Source: Chiridota heheva (Eukaryota; Echinodermata; Holothuroidea; Apodida; Chiridotidae). From it: 64,000 nucleotides of DNA. The stretch covers positions 275,501-339,500 of the forward strand of contig JAIGNY010003850.1 of the NCBI GenBank assembly GCA_020152595.1, given 5' to 3'. Of the stretch, positions 58,532 to 64,000 are shown one piece after another. The notes beneath the pieces were generated by a model that searched no databases, was not told where the DNA came from, and was given only the letters and a program-made list of their open reading frames with translations. Each line of letters opens with the position of its first letter. Within the stretch, counting starts at the first letter, position 1. Made by a program: the position numbers and the translations under genes.

Positions 58532-58709
58532 ATGCCAGAATCTTGCTGTGCCGTTGGTTGCACTAGTTGATGTGTGCCGGGGAATAAAAAGACGTTTTCT
58601 CAATTTCGATCTGATCCTGATCGACGTTTGAAGTGGGTTTCTGCTGTACAGCGCGATGGCTTTCCACCTACGGTTCACACTAGGATTTGCAGCATGCACT
58701 TTATATCAG
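58532..58709 (+). pseudogene. THAP-type zinc-finger exon with one in-frame stop
   Basis: Translates as MPESCCAVGC-TS-stop, then NKKTFSQFRSDPDRRLKWVS, AVQRDGFPPTVHTRICSMHF and ISG, running into GGTATGT, a good splice donor (GT at 58710). This is the THAP signature: N-terminal MP-C-x4-C, the invariant Trp in RRLKWV, a Pro, and C-x2-H followed by F (ICSMHF). THAP domains bind DNA through one zinc ion and occur in P-element-type transposases and in host regulators. The stop TGA (58568-58570) could come from CGA by one CpG transition. No further exons were found in the window. Confidence 0.8.
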
Positions 58710-60030
58710 GTATGTAGGCTGTGTCTGAGTGTAACGAACAATCAGATGGCTTTCACGTAAGTTACTCTTCATATTTCCAGTATATGTATCAAACTTAAGG
58801 AAAATATGAATAAAATGTAATTCATGGATATTAATTAATTCTAAATAACATGCATTCAAATAAATTTTCTATGGTAATTTATAATATGCATAGAATTTTG
58901 ATACATATCACTTACTTTTACTTGAGACATCTAAATAAATCTGGTCTACATCACAGATTTGAAAACTTAAATAAACAAAGAAAATATGTTTTTAGACACT
59001 TGAAATACAACTTCTAAAAAGCACCAAGAATTAAACCAAATTCTGCAACTAAATCTCAAAATAAATCTCAACAAAAAAAGTTACCCTTTTTTTCAACTTT
59101 CAACAAAATTAAAAGGAAGTTCTATAAATAGATGGATCGCACTTAAACTACAACGATCTCTAATATCTCTAAAAAGTGTCCAAATTAAGCAAGTTGACAC
59201 AAGTAACATTATTCCTTACTTTTGAGTTTTGTCCAAGTAAACTTGAAGACCAAAATGCAGCACAAAATGCATTCAATTTACTTTCTTTGGTATTAAACTT
59301 ACAATATGTATAGAATTTGTATGTACATCATTTTTCTTTTACACAAGACCTCTAAGAATGAAAACTATTTTGCAGATTTAAAATTTTTCAATGAAAGGAA
59401 GACTTTAATATCAGACTTAAAGAGTATAACACAAGTCTTGACAAGGCCACTTGAAATATAAATTTGCAGAAAGCACCAAGAACTAATATAAACCAAATTC
59501 TGAAAATAAATCTCAAAAATATAAATTCTTTATCCACTAAAAGTGTTAAAGGTGTGCAGCCCACCGAGCGAAAAACATACTTGCAGTATGACAACAATTT
59601 TGATACCCGCAGTATGAAAGAAGTCAATTTTGATACCTGCAGTATGAGTATTGAACGAAAATATTGTGAAAATGGACCAGTAGCACAAAATTAACACAGT
59701 AAAACCTCATTTTTGGGACCTGCACTATGAAAATGATTAAAAAAAAAGAGTTTTTTTTAATATAAAAATAATAATAATAATTTTCAGTACAAATTTTTAA
59801 TATTTTATTTATAGTAAAAAAAGATACCTACACTACGAAAATGGTGCAAAAAAGGCACCTGCTCGGCCAGCACATATACATATACCTAACATATGGAAGT
59901 CCTCCTTCCCCCTCCCCCGGGTTCTTTATCAGCTTAAATGGAAGCTTACAATTTTATAAACGGAAGATCTGTAAATGGATTTTCAAAATTTCAAAAGAGT
60001 CAAAAGAACCCAGGAGAAAATTCCAATCCA
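58710..60030. other. No gene seen
   Basis: AT-rich DNA. Internal near-repeats: GAAAGCACCAAGAACTAATA versus AAAGCACCAAGAATTAAACC, with ACCAAATTCTG...AAATCTCAA at 59020-59070 and 59468-59520. Also four AGTATGA words at 59584-59648. Probably two copies of an old unclassified repeat. Confidence 0.45.
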
Positions 60031-60034
60031 AACT

Positions 60035-60255
60035 GGTCCCAACTGGAAATTTTTCCGACCAGAATTTTGGAAAATCCCAACTTGGATGAACTGGTTCAAG
60101 TTGGAGAATATGGTCAATCCTAGTTGGCACCGGTTAATCCCAGTTGGGAATTTGTTCAATCCAAGTTGGGACCAGTTCATCCCAGTTGGGAATATTTAAT
60201 CCAAGTTGGGACCAGTTCATCCCACTTGGGAATCCCAAGTGGTCTCAACTGGAAT
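60035..60255 (+). repeat. Degenerate ~28-bp tandem repeat (CCAGTTGGGA)
   Basis: About seven units of TTCATCCCAGTTGGGAATAT and TTAATCCAAGTTGGGACCAG with drift. Each contains a partly palindromic TCCCAGTTGGGA core. Noncoding. Confidence 0.82.
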
Positions 60256-60334
60256 TTTCCTCTGAGAAATATGTTGGCCGAGTTCTTATTTATCATCTCC
60301 AGATAAACTAGCTCATTCATTGTAAACAAACAAT

Positions 60335-60900
60335 GTCATGCGTTCTCACTTGAGTGTGAGCTCACGATTAAACTCACTGCAGGTGATCTGAGCGCAGGCA
60401 TGAGTGAATTAGAAGTCGAATGGTCCGTTTGTTTGTTGAGGGCTTAACGGCACCAAAACAACGAGGGTCAATTGTGCCTGAGAGGTCAGAACATTTTAGA
60501 GGTAGGAAGGGAAGGAAACAGGGGGAGAATGAGAGAAATTCAAGAACAAAAAGTCAGAAAGCTGCGATCGAATGGTCCGTCATTGAGATATTCGCGGGAA
60601 AAAATAGAGCAGGTTAACTGTTCACGCGAAATAAACAAGTCATAACAGGATATTGCGTAAATAATGTGATCGCAGGTCACATGATCAGCATTCACATACA
60701 TTTTTTGACAATCTCATTGATGGATCTGATCATGTGCTCCGGATCATGACCCTACCATCGTCTAGGATCAAGATCAAGTATCCGTGATCAGATCCGGTGA
60801 GAATTCTCACAGTGAAAAGCAGAAGCTGATCGCCAGCAGTGGGTCTGATCCAAGCTCGCACTCAAGTGGGAATGCGCCTACGTTGACTGAAGCAACATTC
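60335..60900. mobile_element. Inverted-repeat element interrupted by a retrotransposon tail
   Basis: The left arm (60338-60400: ATGCGTTCTCACTTGAGTG, GAGCT, ACTCACTGCAGGTGATC) is a diverged inverse of the right arm (60826-60898: CGATC-CAGCAGTGGGTCTG, AGCTCGCACTCAAGTGGGAA, TGCGCC). No protein. The retrotransposon tail at 60429-60567 lies inside and was inserted later. Confidence 0.6.
60429..60567 (-). mobile_element. 5'-truncated retrotransposon tail with 13-bp target duplication
   Basis: Flanked by TCGAATGGTCCGT at 60416-60428 and again at 60568-60580, a perfect 13-bp target duplication. The insert is the reverse complement of the 46290-46535 tail (CTTTTTGTTCTTGAATTTCT, CAGGCACAATTGACCCTCGT, GTGCCGTTAAGCCCTCAACA) and ends in AACAAACAA. 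Only 139 bp was inserted. Confidence 0.92.
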
Positions 60901-61018
60901 TGCCTTCCTTCAAAGTTCTGCTCAAGTAAAAACCAAACCGATCAATTTTTCTGTGTCAGAAGAGTATCATAACATTTAGCAAGGTGACCAACTTATAAGG
61001 GCTTCTCACCTAAATAAG

Positions 61019-61295
61019 CAGGCGTGGATCCAGGAATTTCCGAAAGGAGGGGGAGGAGGGGGGGAGCATTAGTTCTGACTAACTTTTGTTCTGCTGTGCA
61101 TGAGGTTTGATATTCTTTGCGCAAAACTTGCAAAGATGTTATTCTTCTCACACTCTAGCTCTAGACTTATGTAGATATCAACCATAATTTCAATTAGAAT
61201 GGGAACTTTTAGTAAAAGAGACTTAAGTGCAGAGGGTGTATGTGGTCTAAAAGAAGAGGGGGCGCCTTGCCCATGCCACCCTGGATCTGTGCCTG
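61019..61295. mobile_element. MITE with CAGGC...GATCCAGG ends
   Basis: Left CAGGCGTGGATCCAGG and right CCTGGATCTGTGCCTG are inverted with three mismatches, with G-rich sequence inside the left end (GGAGGGGGAGGAGGGGGGG). No clear target duplication. 277 bp. Confidence 0.7.
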
Positions 61296-61619
61296 ATAAG
61301 GTATCAATATATTTTGATATTGACCATGATGCCAACACAACCCTGGCTACTTTAAAAAAAAAATGATAAATCTCTTAACCAAGTGATGAATAACTTTGAC
61401 AAAAAAGTTTACACAGGTTTGATAACAATCAATTAATTTACCAATTATATCAATTGCTTAATTTCATTATAACAATGTTGATCGAAGTGACCATTCATTT
61501 CAATTCTCGCCTAACTGGTAATTCCAAAATATTTCCAAAATAATTGAAACATTTCATACTGGTACTTTCATTTTCAAATCTTTTGATCAGTATGTAGATT
61601 AATCTTTTAAATACATACA

Positions 61620-62160
61620 GTCATAGCTCTTTACAATGCAAACTTTTGAGGCTCGCAGCTGCAGCCACACACACCTGTACTAATACCTTAATCCGATCCC
61701 TTATGTTGAGTGCCAATTGAGGGCAGCATGTTTCATTTTTATAAGTCTTTAGAATGACTTTACCGGGTATCGAATCTGTGACCTTCTAGCAGGAAAGTGA
61801 GTGCTCTATAGCAGTGAAGGAAGATATTTGACATTAGGGGGGCCAGATTTATTTTTTTCCCAACAAACTTATCAAAATGTACGAGACTCTTATATCCAAA
61901 AACTATATATAAGGGGGTGGGGTAGGAAAATCAAGTAAAATTTTACATTTCCAAATATTGAAGAAAGCTTTCCCAAACATGAAGGAAATTTCCCGAAAAT
62001 TGGAAGTAAGACATAAAAGGAATCTCACTCTTCAAAATCAATTCATTTTAACTTCATTATTTAGGGGGCCAAAATTGTATTGGGGGCCTCCCCCCCCCCC
62101 TATCATGGTTCCTACACCACTACTGCTCTACCAATAGAGCTAACCACTAAACTTAGGCAA
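61620..62160 (-). mobile_element. tRNA-derived SINE, copy 2, split by a MITE
   Basis: On the minus strand: GTGGTTAGCTCTATTGGTAG, AGCA (A-box region, 62150-62124), then the 61810-62123 insertion, then AGAGCACTCACTTTCCTGC, AGAAGGTCACAGATTCGATA, CCCGG (B box), AAAGACTTATAA and ATTAGTACAGGTGTGTG. With the insertion removed it lines up with the SINE at 55600-55828. Confidence 0.75.
61810..62123. mobile_element. hAT-like MITE inserted in a SINE, near-perfect 8-bp duplication
   Basis: Flanks TGCTCTAT (61802-61809) and TGCTCTAC (62124-62131) differ at one base and are the duplicated A-box sequence of the SINE. Ends AGCAGTGAAGGAA and (inverse) GTAGTGGTGTAGGAA are similar, with G- and C-runs inside, like the other CAGTGGCGTA elements here. 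314 bp. Confidence 0.75.
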
Positions 62161-62197
62161 TGAAATGAATGGACATCATTAATGTCCATTCATTTCA
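62161..62197. repeat. Perfect 16-bp-arm hairpin at the edge of the 20-bp array
   Basis: TGAAATGAATGGACAT (62161-62176), loop CATTA, ATGTCCATTCATTTCA (62182-62197). No mismatches. Three bases separate it from the first array unit at 62201. Confidence 0.93.
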
Positions 62198-62200
62198 ATG

Positions 62201-63400
62201 TGTGTATCATACAGCAAATGTGTGTATCATACAGCAAATGTGTGTATCATACAGCAAATGTGTGTATCATACAGCAAATGTGTGTATCATACAGCAAGTG
62301 TGTGTATCATACAGCAAATGTGTGTATCATACAGCAAATGTGTGTATCATACAGCAAATGTGTGTATCATACAGCAAATGTGTGTATCATACAGCAAATG
62401 TGTGTACCATACAGCAAATGTGTGCATCATACAGCAAATGTGTGTATCATACAGCAAATGTGTGTATCATACAGCAAATGTGCGTATCATACAGCAAATG
62501 TGTGTACCATACAGCAAATGTGTGTATTATACAGCAAATGTGTGTATCATACAGCTAATGTGTGTATCATACAGCAAATGAGTGTATCATACAGCAAATG
62601 TGTGTATCATACAGCAAATGTGTGTATCATACAGCAAATGTGTGTACCATACAGCAAATGTGTGTATTATACAGCAAATGTGTGTATCATACAGTAAATG
62701 TGTGCATCATACAGCAAATGTGTGTATCATACAGCAAATGTGTGTATCATACAGCAAATGTGTGTATCATACAGCAAATGTGTGTACCATACAGCAAATG
62801 TGTGTATTATACAGCAAATGTGTGTATCATACAGTAAATGTGTGTATTATACAGCAAATGTGTGTACCATACAGCAAATGTGTGTATTATACAGCAAATG
62901 TGTGTATCATACAGTAAATGTGTGCATCATACAGCAAATGTGTGTATCATACAGCAAATGTGTGCATCATACAGCAAATGTGTGTATTATACAGCAAATG
63001 TGTGTATCATACAGTAAATGTGTGCATCATACAGCAAATGTGTGTATCATACAGTAAATGTGTGCATCATACAGCAAATGTGTGCATCATACAGCAAATG
63101 TGTGTATCATACAGCAAATGTGTGTACCATACAGCAAATGTGTGTACCATACAGCAAATGTGTGTATTATACAGCAAATGTGTGTATCATACAGTAAATG
63201 TGTGCATCATACAGCAAATGTGTGTATTATACAGCAAATGTGTGTATCATACAGTAAATGTGTGCATCATACAGCAAATGTGTGTATCATACAGCAAATG
63301 TGTGTATCATACAGTAAATGTGTGTATCATACAGTAAATGTGTGCATCATACAGTAAATGTGTGTATCATACAGCAAATGTGTGTATCATACAGCAAATG
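62201..63400 (+). repeat. 20-bp tandem array, 60 units, no indels
   Basis: TGTGTATCATACAGCAAATG repeated exactly 60 times over 1200 bp. Differences are almost all C/T changes at four positions (GCATC, TACC, TATT, AGTAAA variants). A four-unit block (TACC, TATT, AGTAAA, GCATC) recurs at 62641, 62861 and 63141, so 80-bp segments were copied as a whole. All three + frames are open because the unit lacks stops in phase; not coding on +. The last unit supplies the end of the minus-strand gene. Confidence 0.98.
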
Positions 63401-64000
63401 GATTCTGAATAATATCTGAAGCAAATCCATTATTGGTGCCATTCAGAGATTTCTCACTGAACTGGTACCCTGTCCCTTGCTCAATCTGCCCCGACGGCTT
63501 ACTCTTACGCTTCATATGAATCTCCATCTGAAAACTATTCTTCCTCGAAGTCTTACTTTTTCTGTTCTTGGGGGACATCCTCATTTTCTTTTTTGGATGA
63601 GCATCCTCTCCCTTCTTAGGGTTATATGTCTTTTCAGTGGGAAGATTTCTTCTGTGATTCTTTTCTGGATTTTCAGATGAAATGAAAGATGATGAGTGAC
63701 CATTAAAACTCAAGGAAGAGAGCTTGTGATCTATGCCCTCCATTTCATCCGCTATGCCATGTGCATCTCTTCCTCGTTTAATAGACGTGACCCTTTTGAC
63801 CTGCTGTTGACCCCTTTCATCTATTCTACGTTCAATAATTTTGAAAGACTGATTGTCTTTTTTAGGATCAACACCTTCATTTGCATAAACAATGTTTTGA
63901 GATAGTTGACCACCTTGTCCTGAATAGACATTAACAGCACCATTTAGTTGTGGTACCCCTGAACTGGATACCCTAGTCTCTTGGTCCTCACCCGGTACTC
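63387..64000 (-). CDS. Unrecognised basic protein, C-terminal part (partial)
   Basis: An open frame of about 204 codons on the minus strand enters from beyond 64000 and ends at TGA 63389-63387. It contains LNGAVNVYSGQGGQ, SFKIIERRIDERGQQQVKRV, IKRGRDAHGIADEM, a Ser-rich stretch (SSLSFNGHSSSFISSENPEK), then a Lys/Arg cluster (HPKKKMRMSPKNRKSKTSRK) that looks like a nuclear localisation signal, and NPFAV at the end. No domain was recognised; it appears hydrophilic and largely disordered. The upstream start or splice acceptor is outside the window. The last four codons and the stop straddle or lie in the final 20-bp array unit, so the array is probably the start of its 3' UTR. An undetected splice donor before the array is possible. 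Confidence 0.6.
   Translation of the reverse strand, partial: VPGEDQETRVSSSGVPQLNGAVNVYSGQGGQLSQNIVYANEGVDPKKDNQSFKIIERRIDERGQQQVKRVTSIKRGRDAHGIADEMEGIDHKLSSLSFNGHSSSFISSENPEKNHRRNLPTEKTYNPKKGEDAHPKKKMRMSPKNRKSKTSRKNSFQMEIHMKRKSKPSGQIEQGTGYQFSEKSLNGTNNGFASDIIQNPFAV

Noticed and set aside
60660..60850. Cluster of about eleven GATC sites
   Set aside because: The cluster lies in the arms of a decayed inverted-repeat element and in GATC-rich words that pair with each other; no regulatory meaning can be claimed.
61700..62160. tRNA gene
   Set aside because: A- and B-box-like sequences are present, but the cloverleaf is not, and the same body recurs at 55600-55828, so it is a SINE.
62169..63357. 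Multiple long + strand frames with a 20-residue CVSYSKCVYHTANVC-type period
   Set aside because: All three frames of the 20-bp array are open because the unit lacks in-phase stops. No unique sequence or splice context supports a gene.
62201..63400. CRISPR-like array
   Set aside because: Units are contiguous with no unique spacers, and the surrounding DNA is a eukaryotic nuclear genome.

Overview
This is animal nuclear DNA. It is AT-rich and intron-bearing, densely packed with fossil transposons and minisatellites, and has only sparse coding exons. The repeat types (CR1-like and RNase H-bearing non-LTR retrotransposons, tRNA-derived SINEs, hAT-type MITEs with CACTGGCGTAG ends, frequent TAGGCCTA) suggest a marine invertebrate, probably a deuterostome such as an echinoderm. 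That placement is inference; no species marker was seen.

The one complete gene is the cap-binding translation initiation factor eIF4E on the + strand. Six exons (29761-44699) join with consensus splice sites and matching phases into an unmistakable eIF4E core. A short upstream exon at 12861-12890 fits as the start (10 codons, good Kozak context, GTAAGA donor, phase 0). Together they give 216 residues, and every cap-binding residue sits exactly one position before its human counterpart. Intron 1 would be 16.9 kb.

Layout. 1-12 kb: CR1-like retrotransposon relic, a hAT-type MITE with a perfect 8-bp target duplication, a repeat block full of AGGTCA direct repeats, a broken repetitive protein gene split by a foldback element, and a 551-bp pure AT tract. 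12.8-29.7 kb: eIF4E exon 1, then its long intron with two CR1-like copies of one family, a hAT-like element, a second CR1-like family and a dead hAT transposase gene (minus). 29.7-45 kb: eIF4E exons 2-7 separated by MITEs, tandem arrays, an RT fragment (minus) and an RNase H-type retrotransposon that ends about 40 bp before the last exon. 45-58 kb: downstream DNA with three more foldback elements, a 1.7-kb G-rich 17-bp minisatellite, a MITE with 44-bp inverted ends, a retrotransposon tail expanded into a 20-bp minisatellite, SINEs and a CR1-like fragment (minus). 58.5 kb: a THAP zinc-finger exon with one in-frame stop. 60-62 kb: nested insertions with visible target duplications. 62.2-63.4 kb: sixty head-to-tail 20-bp units without an indel, bordered by a perfect hairpin. 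63.4-64 kb: the 3' part of an unrecognised basic protein gene (minus), whose stop codon lies inside the last unit of that array.

No bacterial-type operon, CRISPR array or intact mobile element was found. The most unusual items are the foldback family with variable-length arms, the repeat-supplied stop codon, the interrupted THAP exon, the minisatellite that grew inside a retrotransposon tail, and the 245-bp array lying on both sides of eIF4E exon 4.
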